From Alphaproteobacteria bacterium (GTDB lineage: Bacteria > Pseudomonadota > Alphaproteobacteria > SMXS01): 64,000 bases of DNA. The position numbers were made by a program, and so were the translations under genes. The notes beneath the pieces are model-generated. The model saw only the letters and a program-made list of their open reading frames with translations. It was not told where the DNA came from and did no database searches. Positions 8,788 through 18,346 of the stretch are shown here, piece by piece. Each line of letters begins with the position of its first letter. Positions within the stretch are counted from its first letter, which is position 1. The DNA lies in assembly GCA_028284945.1 (NCBI GenBank), contig JANQQJ010000042.1:1-64000 (forward strand). Reading direction: 5' to 3'.

Positions 8788-9411
8788 ATGAGCGCCACGA
8801 CGACGTCAGACAAACCAAAAAAACGGCGCCGCCTTTTACCGGAAGAGCGCAAGAACGAAATCCTGGACACGGCGGCAAAAACCGTTCTGGAACAAGGGAT
8901 TTCGGCGGTATCCATGGAGCAATTGGCGCGCGATAGCGGAGTCAGCAAGGGGCTCGTCTACAACTACTTTGCCAATCGCAATGAGGTATTTGTCGAGCTG
9001 TTGCAAAGGGCCTATGCGGACCTGCGCCGCCGCGGTCAGCGAGAACTGATGCGGGCCAAGAACTTTGAGGATCAGATTCGATATACGACCCGTGCCTATC
9101 TGACGCATGTGCAGGCGAATGGCGCCCTGATCCAGCGGCTTTCGGAAGAGACCGCAGCGATGAGTATCCTGGCTGAAGACGAGCGGCAGGCCCGGCGCGA
9201 AACGCGCGACCGCCTTGCTGCACGCGTCCACGCCAATTTTGAGCTTAGTCAGGAAGACGCGACGATGGCGACGGACATTTTGATGGGGCTCACAGACGCC
9301 GCCGCCAAATATATGGTTGCGGAGAATGCCGACCCGCTTGAGGTTGAAGAAGCGACATTGATCATGTTGCTGGGCGCCATATCCGGGTTGGAAGCTGACC
9401 GAGCAAAGTGA
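8788..9411 (+). CDS. TetR-family transcriptional regulator
   Basis: 207 residues. The N-terminal helix-turn-helix (residues about 20-65) shows the TetR pattern: ILDTAAKTVLEQG, then SMEQLARDSGVSKGLVYNYF. A helical ligand domain follows. A lysine/arginine-rich run (KPKKRRR) precedes the DNA-binding domain. It is divergently placed from the Asp-nucleophile hydrolase and lies among catabolic genes, so it is probably the local repressor (inference). Its operator may be the TATTATA-N6-GTCAATA motif at 7870 and 18101. Confidence 0.92.
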   Translation: MSATTTSDKPKKRRRLLPEERKNEILDTAAKTVLEQGISAVSMEQLARDSGVSKGLVYNYFANRNEVFVELLQRAYADLRRRGQRELMRAKNFEDQIRYTTRAYLTHVQANGALIQRLSEETAAMSILAEDERQARRETRDRLAARVHANFELSQEDATMATDILMGLTDAAAKYMVAENADPLEVEEATLIMLLGAISGLEADRAK

Positions 9412-9461
9412 TCGCCGGGCCTCGGACAAATTCAGTCGACGGTCTGTGCCCATAACGCAGA

Positions 9462-10427
9462 TTACCACGCATAGGCCTCTGGCGCTGGGCCGCAGGGCGG
9501 AAAGATTGCATCGAGTTGATCAAGCACCTGTGTGTCCAGTTCTATAGACGGCACGTGCAGGATTGACCGGAGTTGCGCCAGGCTTCCCGGCCCGATGATG
9601 GTTGCGCTAACTTCGGGTTGGTGTAATAGCCAGGCCAGCGCGACGGCCCCAGGGGCCTCCCCGAATTCATCGCAAAGGCCTTCGAACTTTTCTATCTGGT
9701 CTGCTCGCTCAGCCCGCATGCTTTTCATGTTATCGGCTTGACGGCGGCCCTCAGCTGCCTTTTGAGGCCCGGCCAGAAGGCCACCGGCCAGCGGGCTCCA
9801 GGGAATCAGGCCGACACCATATTCCTGACAGGCTGGCAGCACTTCAAGTTCCACCCGGCGCTCAAGCAAGTTGTACAGGCTTTGCTCGGATATCAGGCCC
9901 AGCCGGCGTTGCGCTTTGGCCCGTTCATTGGTTTGGGCAATCGCCCATCCGGGAAAATTGCTCGACCCGACATAGGTGATCTTTCCCGCGCTGATCAGCG
10001 AGTCCATTGCTTGCCAGATTTCATCAATCGGTGCGGTGCGGTCGATGTGATGCATCTGATAAAGGTCGATGTGATCGACACCCAGCCGTTTCAGGCTGGC
10101 CTCGCACGCCATCTGAATATGACGCGCCGACAGGCCCCTGTCGTTAATATCGTCAGACATGGGCTCGTGGACTTTGGTCGCCAGCACCAGTTGATCACGC
10201 CGTGAAGTGTCCTCGGCCAACCATTCACCGATGATCCGCTCTGTCGTACCGACACCCAGTTCGCCGCCATACTGGTTTGCCGTGTCGATAAAGTTGACGC
10301 CGCCATCGACCGCAGCGGTCAGGATGTCATGGGACTCTTTTTTGGATGTCCGTGGCCCGAAATTCATCGTGCCCAGGCACAGTTCACTCACCTTAAGCGC
10401 TGATCTTCCAAGTTGGCGAAATTTCAT
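9462..10427 (-). CDS. aldo/keto reductase
   Basis: 321 residues, an AKR TIM barrel. Visible are LCLGTMNFG at the start, the catalytic Asp and Tyr in FIDTANQYGG, Lys in LVLATKV and His in YQMHHID, followed by the NADPH-site region near ATIIGPGS. It would reduce an aldehyde or ketone (or oxidise a sugar) with NADP(H). The gene precedes no strong terminator and lies 24 bases downstream of the PhyH gene, so both are probably co-transcribed. AKRs of this group (YajO/Tas-like) have broad substrates. Confidence 0.9.
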   Translation of the reverse strand: MKFRQLGRSALKVSELCLGTMNFGPRTSKKESHDILTAAVDGGVNFIDTANQYGGELGVGTTERIIGEWLAEDTSRRDQLVLATKVHEPMSDDINDRGLSARHIQMACEASLKRLGVDHIDLYQMHHIDRTAPIDEIWQAMDSLISAGKITYVGSSNFPGWAIAQTNERAKAQRRLGLISEQSLYNLLERRVELEVLPACQEYGVGLIPWSPLAGGLLAGPQKAAEGRRQADNMKSMRAERADQIEKFEGLCDEFGEAPGAVALAWLLHQPEVSATIIGPGSLAQLRSILHVPSIELDTQVLDQLDAIFPPCGPAPEAYAW

Positions 10428-10451
10428 CGAACGCGGTCCACCGGAACGGAA

Positions 10452-11414
10452 TCAGGGCGCGCGCATGGTTGTGCTGGTATCCAGTTCCTCACTGGAGTCG
10501 ACGACGCTGAACTGGACCAAGCGCTGTGCCCGCTCGGACAGTTTCTTGAAGTCTTGATAAGTAATGCCGGGCACAATCGGTTCCCTGAACCATGGCGCAT
10601 AAAGTTCCAGATTAGGGATGGAGCGAATGGCGTCTGAAACATTGGGTGTGCCGCCATGCCAGGCTCGGGTATCGCGGATCATGATGCTGCCAGCCGGTGC
10701 GGGGCATACGGTGCTTAGCCGCATCCACTCCGGCTCTTCGGTTAGGCCGGGAATGCGCGCACGGGACTTTTGCGTACCCGGAATCTGACGGGTTGGTCCG
10801 TTCAGCCGCGTCACATCCTGAGGCAGGAAATTGATGCAGATATAGGGTGTCGGCAAGTCACGGATGCTGATTTGCCCGCTTGGGTCATAGAAAGCGCTGA
10901 ACTTGCTGAACCGGTCATCGGCCCAGTCGCGCACATCGGCGTGAAGGGGCTGGTAGTCCACGGCACCGGGCAGGCAGAAGTCGCCGCTGGCCGCACGCAA
11001 TATGTAGTCGGGGGACCCAAAAATCGCCTCGAGAAGCGTGTGAACGACCGGTATATCGAGCAACATCTGCCATTCAGGCCGGTGCAGTTGGCTGCGAGTC
11101 ATGCTGGAGCCACCGAACGAATAGCGGTGCGACCCCCGGTTACCCTGGCGGTCCGCGTCCATGGCCAAAATCTCGTTGATGACCGCGTTGCAGCCCTCGC
11201 TCAGCATACTGATCTGGTCGTTATTGAGCACATCGCCGATCACGACAAATCCGTCACGATGGAACCGTTTGACGGCGTGCTCAACGTCATCCGGCTTAAG
11301 GATTTCGAGGCCGGTGATGCCGTTGTTTTTTTCAAGGTGCGCGCGAAGTTTGACGACTTCGGGGTCATCTTTTGCCCGGTCCATCCAGCCGACAGAATTT
11401 GCCATATGGGTCAT
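10452..11414 (-). CDS. phytanoyl-CoA dioxygenase (PhyH) family protein
   Basis: 320 residues of the Fe(II)/2-oxoglutarate oxygenase fold. The metal facial triad is visible as HAD in QPLHADVRDW and the distal His in TRAWHGGTPN, with an Arg shortly after for 2-oxoglutarate. The N-terminal part contains FHRDGFVVIGDVL, the usual PhyH opening. It probably hydroxylates a small secondary metabolite or catabolic intermediate rather than phytanoyl-CoA (inference). It is grouped with an AKR, an esterase and an amidohydrolase on the same strand. Confidence 0.88.
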   Translation of the reverse strand: MTHMANSVGWMDRAKDDPEVVKLRAHLEKNNGITGLEILKPDDVEHAVKRFHRDGFVVIGDVLNNDQISMLSEGCNAVINEILAMDADRQGNRGSHRYSFGGSSMTRSQLHRPEWQMLLDIPVVHTLLEAIFGSPDYILRAASGDFCLPGAVDYQPLHADVRDWADDRFSKFSAFYDPSGQISIRDLPTPYICINFLPQDVTRLNGPTRQIPGTQKSRARIPGLTEEPEWMRLSTVCPAPAGSIMIRDTRAWHGGTPNVSDAIRSIPNLELYAPWFREPIVPGITYQDFKKLSERAQRLVQFSVVDSSEELDTSTTMRAP

Positions 11415-11436
11415 AATCGATTTCCTGAGTTATAGG

Positions 11437-12714
11437 TCAGTTTGTTTCTTGTTCGGAAATGTCGGTCGGTTTCGCTTCAGCCCTATGCAGTTCGAGCCCG
11501 AGCGCCCAACGCCGCTGAAACCCTCGCCAATAGTTTTCAGTCGTGCCGGAACCGGCTGCATAAGAACCATCATTCGGCACACCGGGGGGTGTCTCCCAAG
11601 TGCCGTCATTCGACCGCACCGTGGGAAGCTCAAGATATGAGCGCTTTGCGTGGTCCTGCTTGAGTTCGGAATCCAGAAAAGCAGTAATGAAGTGCTGATT
11701 TATCGCGATGATCCGGTCTTTGCGCCACACCGGTTCCGCGAAGGCCTCGGTTAGTTGGAAGGCGGTTGCGGCTTCTGGCGGCGGCGGATTGCCACCCAGA
11801 TTATGGCGGGCATTGTCGAAGACCAGCATCAGGCGATCGCTGCCGGTCGTGCGGTCAAAGAGACTGCGCACACCATCGGTGTATCCCGAAACGTCATCGT
11901 GGCTGCCCGCGATAAAGAGGAGCGGTGCGGTGATGGACGACAGTTCGGTGCCGGTCCAGGCCTGCCACTGAGCTTGCCCGCCCCATGGAGCTATCAGGAC
12001 CGCTGCGGCGATGGGCAGGGGATCAGCGTCGAAAATTGAACCGCCCTCGGGCAACATGGACGCCAGAAGGCCGTCGGTATTGATATCGGCGCCCGCGCTG
12101 ACCACCCCACCGAGCCCGCCCAACGAGTAACCAATAAGGGCAATTTGGTCGGGATCGACGGCGATATCGCCTTCGCCGGCTTTTAGCCAGTCGAAGACAG
12201 CGCGCTGGTGCCCCGGCCGCTTGGCGATGGCGTTTGCCAGCGCTGCCGGGTCCAATGGCGGGCCGTCCTCATGATCAACGGCGGCAACAATGTATCCTTT
12301 TGAGGCAAGGTTCTCCGCAAGATAAGATAGCTGGTACTCATGCCCCATAAAGCCGTGAGAGATCACAACGCCCGGGAAAGTCTCGGCTACGGGCGCTGCG
12401 TCGCGGATAGCTATGCCCGGGACCCGATAGCTGATCGGTTCACTTCGCCCCGGCACGGCCGGGAAGGTGACGACATAGGTTGCAGCCTCGGCATCTTCCG
12501 TTGATTCCGCAGGATACCAGACCTCGACCGGGATCGGCTGATCATCCCCAATCGTGACCTGGCGGACGCCGACGGGGAAGGGACCAAGCGCAGCAAGTTC
12601 CGGGGCGTCAATTCCCGGCACCGCAGGCGAGGAATGGGTGCTGTTCAAGGCCGTGAACGCGAATAGCTGAGCAAGCACCAAAGATGTGCCGAGAACCGCC
12701 AGTTTGACCTGCAT
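11437..12714 (-). CDS. exported or membrane-anchored alpha/beta hydrolase
   Basis: About 425 residues. From the ATG at 12714 the protein starts MQVKLAVLGTSLVLAQLFAF, a hydrophobic segment that fits a signal peptide or anchor. A GTG at 12783, overlapping the upstream stop as GTGA, would add 23 basic residues. Catalytic elements are SHGFMGHEYQ (oxyanion), the nucleophile Ser in IGYSLGG, the acid in AGSHDDVSG and the His in NARHNLGG. The layout resembles platelet-activating-factor acetylhydrolase/chlorophyllase-type esterases. I prefer 12714 because GGAG lies about ten bases ahead. It probably acts in the periplasm on an ester substrate. Confidence 0.82.
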   Translation of the reverse strand: MQVKLAVLGTSLVLAQLFAFTALNSTHSSPAVPGIDAPELAALGPFPVGVRQVTIGDDQPIPVEVWYPAESTEDAEAATYVVTFPAVPGRSEPISYRVPGIAIRDAAPVAETFPGVVISHGFMGHEYQLSYLAENLASKGYIVAAVDHEDGPPLDPAALANAIAKRPGHQRAVFDWLKAGEGDIAVDPDQIALIGYSLGGLGGVVSAGADINTDGLLASMLPEGGSIFDADPLPIAAAVLIAPWGGQAQWQAWTGTELSSITAPLLFIAGSHDDVSGYTDGVRSLFDRTTGSDRLMLVFDNARHNLGGNPPPPEAATAFQLTEAFAEPVWRKDRIIAINQHFITAFLDSELKQDHAKRSYLELPTVRSNDGTWETPPGVPNDGSYAAGSGTTENYWRGFQRRWALGLELHRAEAKPTDISEQETN

Positions 12715-12779
12715 TCTGTCATCGCTCCGTCGTCTGTAGGGGCATCGCCGTTCCGGGCGCGTTGCCGGCTTTTCAGCCG

Positions 12780-13943
12780 TCACCCGTGTGGCTGCAGAAA
12801 CTTCGCCATATTGTCGTAGTAGAAGGCATCCAGAACGCTCTGGTCACATGCCGACAATGAGTCCTCAAACTTGGAGATCGGATCACCGGTCCCTTCGGGA
12901 TGTGGATAGTCTGATGCGAAAACCAGCATTTCCGGCCCTACCTGATCGACGATCCAGCCAACCGGCTCGCCGGCAAAAGGCGAAACCTTGATCCTGGCTT
13001 TTGCTGTTTCGGATGGCAGCTCGGAAAAGGACCGCTTACGTTTCATCAGGGCGGCGGTGAAATCCATGGTGCGCAGCCAAGACGGTAGCCAGATGGCGCC
13101 ATGTTCCATGGAGATTCCGCGGAGGCGGGGATGCCGGTCGAAAACACCATCGAAAATCATTGCGCCCAGAAACAACTGCACGGTGTTGCCAATTGTCATG
13201 ATGCCGAGTTCACCCGGCGGCGCGTCGCCCCCGAGGTCGAGGGACTGCCGGCCGTTGTTCCAAAAACTCTTCGATACAGGCTGGTAGTGCCCGCCAGCTG
13301 CGACGTGATTGGCGAACGGCACGTCTGCCTCTGAAAACATGGCCCAGACGGGATCAAAGTCCGGATGGGTGAATGAGCGGGCGTTGTCATCGGCTTCATT
13401 GGTATCGACGATGAAACTGTAGCACCCGGCGTCAAACCCTTCGCGCATCAGTGCCGTAGACCGCTCCGGTCCCAGGCTGAGCGGGATGTAACCCATGGCC
13501 TTCATCCGATCATCGCGCCGGCAGAATTCAGCCATCGCCGTGTTGAGGGTTCGCGCACCGACCTCTAGAACCGCATCGTCGTCCGTATGCGCAATCTGGT
13601 GGAAGGCGAACGTGGGCAGCACGAATTGCATCTCGAATCCGAACAGATCAAGGGCCCGCGACCGTTCGTCCGGGTCGAACGCGCCCAGGCGGCTCCAACC
13701 GCTTTTGGTGTTGTCCATAAGCGCGGCTTCGAATTTAGCCATGGTCTCGGGATCAGACTGGCGCCGGTGAAACAGCTCGCGGCCGCGATCAATGTTCTCT
13801 TGCTGTGCGGGCAGTGTTGTCTGCGCGGTCATAGACGGAATTTTCGCCTTGTCCTCAGCACTGGCTGCGTTGGTCAGAAAGTCTTCCAGCTCGATGACGT
13901 GACTGTCGACATCGATGATTCTTCTGTGCCCTGCATATGTCAT
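12780..13943 (-). CDS. amidohydrolase-family (ACMSD-like) metal-dependent hydrolase
   Basis: 387 residues from the ATG at 13943; the open frame extends to 14006 but the family begins at RRIIDVDSHVIE, whose D-x-H is the metal-binding pair. Other hallmarks are SMEHGAIWLPSW (His) and FASDYPHPEG (Asp). This is the PF04909 group, which contains decarboxylases such as ACMSD and gamma-resorcylate decarboxylase as well as hydrolases acting on lactones. A decarboxylase or hydrolase of an aromatic or ring-cleavage acid is likely (inference). It is upstream of, and coupled to, the exported hydrolase. Confidence 0.88.
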   Translation of the reverse strand: MTYAGHRRIIDVDSHVIELEDFLTNAASAEDKAKIPSMTAQTTLPAQQENIDRGRELFHRRQSDPETMAKFEAALMDNTKSGWSRLGAFDPDERSRALDLFGFEMQFVLPTFAFHQIAHTDDDAVLEVGARTLNTAMAEFCRRDDRMKAMGYIPLSLGPERSTALMREGFDAGCYSFIVDTNEADDNARSFTHPDFDPVWAMFSEADVPFANHVAAGGHYQPVSKSFWNNGRQSLDLGGDAPPGELGIMTIGNTVQLFLGAMIFDGVFDRHPRLRGISMEHGAIWLPSWLRTMDFTAALMKRKRSFSELPSETAKARIKVSPFAGEPVGWIVDQVGPEMLVFASDYPHPEGTGDPISKFEDSLSACDQSVLDAFYYDNMAKFLQPHG

Positions 13944-14064
13944 GACTGCACCCGTTTCGTTATTGACGATTCGTTCAATAGTACCGGGAGCGCGACAGTG
14001 TTGCAAGGGTTTTTGCCGTCATATTCCGCTGATTCGACCGCAACGGGCATGTGAGACAGGGTAT

Positions 14065-15576
14065 TTACCCCGGCGACTGCACTACAGCGCTTTTGGCTTC
14101 GGCGTGACGCTTGGCAATTGCGGCGATTATTTCGGCGTGCCTGTCTCTGCTTAGATCGTATCGGGCGTAGAAGAAGACCGCGATAAGCGACGCAGCCCCC
14201 ATCACGGGCCCGCCTGCTATCCCCAACCTGGCGATCACGTCGGCGTCTACCTGGCCGGGAACTGCCTCGAAGGGCATATGGACGAAGACGTCAAGCATAA
14301 CGCCCGCGAGCAAGTGACCGAACGAATTGGCGGCCTTGGCAAAGAAGGCCCTGGCTGAATAGAACAAGCCTTCCTGCCGCCGGCCCGTTGCCAACTCGTT
14401 TTCGTCGATGATATCCCCCAGCATTGAAAGGATGGCAACCACGGCAATGCCCAGCGCCAGCGACAGGGTGCTGCTGCCTGCGACGAGAAGTGGAAGAAGC
14501 AACGGCGACTCGTTGGAAGGGAACCAGCCAAGCAGCCGAAGGTCGATGGCAATCTGGGCAAACACCCCAACCGTAATGAGGGCGCCTAGCAAAACCGGCC
14601 GGCGGTCGAACCGCCGCATCAAAACCGGCGCAGCCAGGGCCCCCGCCAGCGCAGCTGGTGCTGCAGCCAATCCGAACCAGCGGATGTCCTCCGGCTTCAG
14701 TTCCCAGAAATAGGTATTCACGAAAACCCCGAAGGTTTCGAACAGACCGACTGAAATCATGAAACAGAAGAAGCCAATCAACAGAACGGCATAATTGCGA
14801 TTTTTTAAAGCGCCCCAGATCTCGCGGAAAAACAGGCTGACCGACAGCCGCTCGCGATCAATTGGCGCTGTACTGAGATGTTTGACTTGGCTGAGCGTAC
14901 CGAAAGCACACAGCCAAATCGTAGAGAGAACCAGGCCGCAAGCGGTGAACACCAGTGGCCCATAGGCGGTGGGATCCAGGTGGCGGGGAATCGAAACGCC
15001 CTCGGCATTGAGTGTTTCGCCGGCCAGGAAGTAGCCCCACGCGGTGAACGCGAATAGCGCGCCGGTGGTATAGCCGATCACGGTATTGATGCTGAAAACG
15101 CTGGAGCGTTCGTTCTGATCCTTGGTCAGCTCACCGCCGAGGGCCAAGTGCGGTACGGTATAGAGCGTTGCGCACAGGCGGCTGATGATCGTCCAGAAGG
15201 TCAGCCAGGCAAAGAGAAGCAGCTGATTTGAGTTTTCCGCGACCGTGGCCGTGTCGGTCAGTGAGTCAGGTGGATTGAAGATGAAATAGAGGGCGACAGC
15301 AAGCGGCAGCGGCGCCAGAAACAGAAAGGGGTGCCGGCGCCCGAAACGTGACCGCCACCGGTCGGAGATCAGCCCGGCAATAGGGTCGGAAACCGCATCC
15401 CCGAGCAGGGCGAGCATGACGGCGGTGCCGATCAGCGAATTCGAAAGCCCGATGGCCTGATTATAGAAGATGCCGATAAAAGTATTGAACATCCCCAGAT
15501 AGACGAGTTCGCCGATGGAGCCGACGCCGAAGGCAATCTTAATGCGTTTCGGCAATCGTTTTTGAGTGGTGCTCAC
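14065..15576 (-). CDS. GPH-family (glycoside-pentoside-hexuronide) cation symporter
   Basis: 503 residues with about 12 membrane helices. The GPH signature follows the second helix: GDAVSDPIAGLISDRWRSR then FGRRHPFL. Family members carry melibiose, lactose, glucuronides and other glycosides with H+ or Na+ into the cytoplasm. It is placed between a TonB-dependent receptor and catabolic enzymes, which gives a plausible outer- and inner-membrane route for one glycosylated substrate (inference). The first about 20 residues are basic and cytosolic. Confidence 0.9.
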   Translation of the reverse strand: MSTTQKRLPKRIKIAFGVGSIGELVYLGMFNTFIGIFYNQAIGLSNSLIGTAVMLALLGDAVSDPIAGLISDRWRSRFGRRHPFLFLAPLPLAVALYFIFNPPDSLTDTATVAENSNQLLLFAWLTFWTIISRLCATLYTVPHLALGGELTKDQNERSSVFSINTVIGYTTGALFAFTAWGYFLAGETLNAEGVSIPRHLDPTAYGPLVFTACGLVLSTIWLCAFGTLSQVKHLSTAPIDRERLSVSLFFREIWGALKNRNYAVLLIGFFCFMISVGLFETFGVFVNTYFWELKPEDIRWFGLAAAPAALAGALAAPVLMRRFDRRPVLLGALITVGVFAQIAIDLRLLGWFPSNESPLLLPLLVAGSSTLSLALGIAVVAILSMLGDIIDENELATGRRQEGLFYSARAFFAKAANSFGHLLAGVMLDVFVHMPFEAVPGQVDADVIARLGIAGGPVMGAASLIAVFFYARYDLSRDRHAEIIAAIAKRHAEAKSAVVQSPG

Positions 15577-15708
15577 GGGTCGCTGTGCATCGGGTGAGGT
15601 GTCCTCAGTTGATCCGCGCCGCCCGCCAAACGCTCCGCATTGTTGGCTCCCTGCTAGAAATCCAGCGCAGGGGCGGGGCCTGGGGGACGGGACGGAGCCT
15701 CTATGCCC

Positions 15709-18015
15709 CTAGAAGTTGGCCCAGAGTGTGATGCTCCACTTGCGGGGCATCCCGATAAACTGACCGTTTGTCGCATTGCCGTCCAGAGCGGCATAGGACG
15801 TCCCAAGGATGAAGTGGGCGTATTCCTTGTCGAATACATTCTCGACGGAGAAAGTGGCCCCGTAGTTCTCGTCCGGGCTAGCAACGCCGACCCGCAGGTT
15901 CAGCAGGCCATATGAGGAGACTTCGGCGAATTCCTGACGGTCGAGATTGGTGTTCTTGTCGTCCTGCCAGTACCACTCAGCCCGGAAGAAGCCAGAGTAG
16001 CCGGAATTTGTGATCTGGAAGCCATAGTCGCCGATGATCGAATATGTCCATTTCGGATTGTCGCGAAAGCGTATACCTTCGAGGTCTTGGCGTTCCGCGA
16101 ACCTTCTGATCTCAATATCCAGATATGTGACGCCAACCGTCAAGGTCAGCCCCTCAATGAAGGCCGGATTATAGACCAAGTCCATCTCTATGCCGCGCGA
16201 CCGAACCCGGTCGATCGACAGGTTGGTCACGGTGCCGATATCGTCCGACGCGATGGCCTGGAGGTTCTTGACCTGCTGATGGAACAGGGTCGCATTAATA
16301 CTCAGCGAGTCGTCGAAAAACCGTCCCTTGAAGCCAAGTTCGAACAATGTCGGAATTTCCGGTGGCAGGATCGGCAGACCGCCCAGCACAGCAATGGCAT
16401 TGACATCGACACTTTCTGCAACGTCGATGCCCGGGCCCTTATAGCCGCGCGAGAACGAGAAATAGGTCATCAGGTGGTCATCCCAGAAGTACCGTAGAAT
16501 GGCCCGGCCTGAGAAGTTGGTGTCATTGACCGATTGCGCCCCGCTGACATTGGGGCCGAAGAACGGGCCAAAGGGCGCCAGCGGGTTGATCGGGGTCGAT
16601 ACGCGGTCATAGGTCGCCTTCAGTTCTTCGCGTGTCAAACGGCCGCCAAGAATCAAGGACAAGTCTTCCGTAACGTCGATTGTGAACTCGCCGAACAGCG
16701 CATAGCTGTCGTTCTTGACCGTTCGCGCAGCATTGGTGCTGACGTTGAAGAATGGCGGAAATGGCAGCGAAAGTTCGATATTCACGGTGCCGTCTGCATC
16801 AAGGTCCTGGTGGAAGTAGTAGAGGCCTGCGACGAAATCGACACGGTCGAGGAAACGGCCCGCAAGCCTAAGCTCCTGGCTGAACTGCTCCGATGACGAC
16901 TCGGTCCCGTTGCGGTCGTTGACGTTTGACAGCGACAGGCTGTCTGCTTCATTGAACTCGTCGATTTTCCAGGTTCGCCAACTGGTGATCGATGTCAGCG
17001 TGGCCCACCCCATGTCGTAGTTCATTTCCAGAGCGACGCCGCCGGCTTCTGATTCCTGCAGGATTCTGTCGTCTGCGACCGCTGTCTGTCGGTTGCCGAC
17101 GCCGGGCACGATACCGAGTGAGTCCAGCGCATCACCAAGCTGCAGAACCGGTGAATTCAGGGCAAATAGCAAGGCGATTGAAGGTGGGCCAGCATTGCGG
17201 AATGTCGGCAGACAACAGCGGTTTTCTTCGCGCAGGATGTCGGCTGACAAAATTGCTTCGAAGTTTTCCGAGGGCGTGAACAGTATTTTTGCCCGCGCTG
17301 CCCAGGTGTCCTTGTCATTGAGATCGTCTTCACCGGGAAGGGCATTGTTCAAGATGCCGTCGTGCCGATGCATCGTGCCGGTCAATCTGATGGCGACCTT
17401 GTCTTCAACAACCGGCCCGGTCACGCTGCCGCGCAGCTTGACCTCATCATAGCGGCCATAGGTCAGGTCACCGCCGACGCCGAATTCAAACTCGGGCCGC
17501 TTGGTCGTAATGTTCACCACACCGGCTGACGCGTTTTTTCCAAACAGGGTGCCTTGTGGCCCCTTGATGATTTCGACGCTCTGAACGTCAAACAGATCGA
17601 ACAGGCCTTGAGCCTCCCGGCCCATCACAACGCCATCTATCACCGTTGCCACACTCGATTCGAAGCCATCGCTGAAGCTGAAGGTCGAAATGCCGCGTAC
17701 TTTAGACCCAGTGGCGCGGGATGTGTTCAGCGGTGTCAGATCAAAACCCGGAACGAAACGCACCAGGTCCTGAATCGTGTTGATCCCGGTACGCTCGAAA
17801 AACTGAGCGCCGACGACTGATACGGCGACTGGTGTTTCGAGCAGGCTTTCTTCCGTTTTACGGGCGGTTACCACAATGGTCTGGCGCTCTTCTTTCTGGG
17901 TGGCTTGTGGCGCAGGGTCGACTGGTTGCGCCTGTGCCGGCGGGGCGCCGGCCACGATTGTGCCCGCTACTAAAAGACAAAATGCCCGTGTGTAATTTAT
18001 TCCCCAAAAGGTCAT
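15709..18015 (-). CDS. TonB-dependent outer-membrane receptor
   Basis: 768 residues. A signal peptide is evident (hydrophobic LLVAGTIVAG, cleavage after AQA near residue 30). A TonB-box-like stretch is QTIVVTARK, the plug carries TPVAVSVV and LVRFVPGFD with GPQGTLFGKNASAGVVNI, and the 22-strand barrel ends in the aromatic WSITLWANF. It takes up a scarce, large or hydrophobic ligand with TonB energy. It is of the iron-complex-like sub-group common in sphingomonad-type catabolic loci. Two 23-base direct repeats at 18098-18145 lie about 85 bases ahead of the start. Confidence 0.95.
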   Translation of the reverse strand: MTFWGINYTRAFCLLVAGTIVAGAPPAQAQPVDPAPQATQKEERQTIVVTARKTEESLLETPVAVSVVGAQFFERTGINTIQDLVRFVPGFDLTPLNTSRATGSKVRGISTFSFSDGFESSVATVIDGVVMGREAQGLFDLFDVQSVEIIKGPQGTLFGKNASAGVVNITTKRPEFEFGVGGDLTYGRYDEVKLRGSVTGPVVEDKVAIRLTGTMHRHDGILNNALPGEDDLNDKDTWAARAKILFTPSENFEAILSADILREENRCCLPTFRNAGPPSIALLFALNSPVLQLGDALDSLGIVPGVGNRQTAVADDRILQESEAGGVALEMNYDMGWATLTSITSWRTWKIDEFNEADSLSLSNVNDRNGTESSSEQFSQELRLAGRFLDRVDFVAGLYYFHQDLDADGTVNIELSLPFPPFFNVSTNAARTVKNDSYALFGEFTIDVTEDLSLILGGRLTREELKATYDRVSTPINPLAPFGPFFGPNVSGAQSVNDTNFSGRAILRYFWDDHLMTYFSFSRGYKGPGIDVAESVDVNAIAVLGGLPILPPEIPTLFELGFKGRFFDDSLSINATLFHQQVKNLQAIASDDIGTVTNLSIDRVRSRGIEMDLVYNPAFIEGLTLTVGVTYLDIEIRRFAERQDLEGIRFRDNPKWTYSIIGDYGFQITNSGYSGFFRAEWYWQDDKNTNLDRQEFAEVSSYGLLNLRVGVASPDENYGATFSVENVFDKEYAHFILGTSYAALDGNATNGQFIGMPRKWSITLWANF

Positions 18016-18097
18016 GGCTGCTTCCCTTCCCGTCTTTGCCGCAGAGACATTGGTGCCTCGATTTTGGCGGCTTCTTCCCCAGTCGTCTCTTCAGACG

Positions 18098-18145
18098 CAC
18101 TATTATAGTATCCGTCAATAAACACTATTACAATAATAGTCAATA
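18098..18145 (-). promoter_or_regulatory. two tandem 23-base direct repeats upstream of the TonB receptor
   Basis: Copies at 18098-18120 and 18123-18145 share CACTATTA at one end and GTCAATA at the other, with a period of 25 bases. Each contains TATTAYA-N6-GTCAATA. The second copy also has a perfect dyad of CTATTA and TAATAG around a 3-base centre. The same motif occurs once before the VOC gene (7870-7889). Spacing on one helical face fits dimer binding by a TetR-like protein. On the gene strand TTGAC elements could also form part of a promoter. The rest of the 18016-18346 gap shows nothing else that I can support. Confidence 0.55.
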
Positions 18146-18346
18146 AGGAAGACGAGAAGGTTCAGTGTGAAACCCGTTCACTCTCGTCACGACAGGTTTA
18201 AGATCTGCCTTATGAGCAGGGAACCGACCTGGCGACTATACGGTGCGGGGTGGGACAAACCGGTTTAGGCCTTCCGATCAGCTGCGCCAGCTAAACAGAG
18301 GCAGATAGGTGCTTAGATCTGGATCATGTGCAGGAAGTACCATCCT

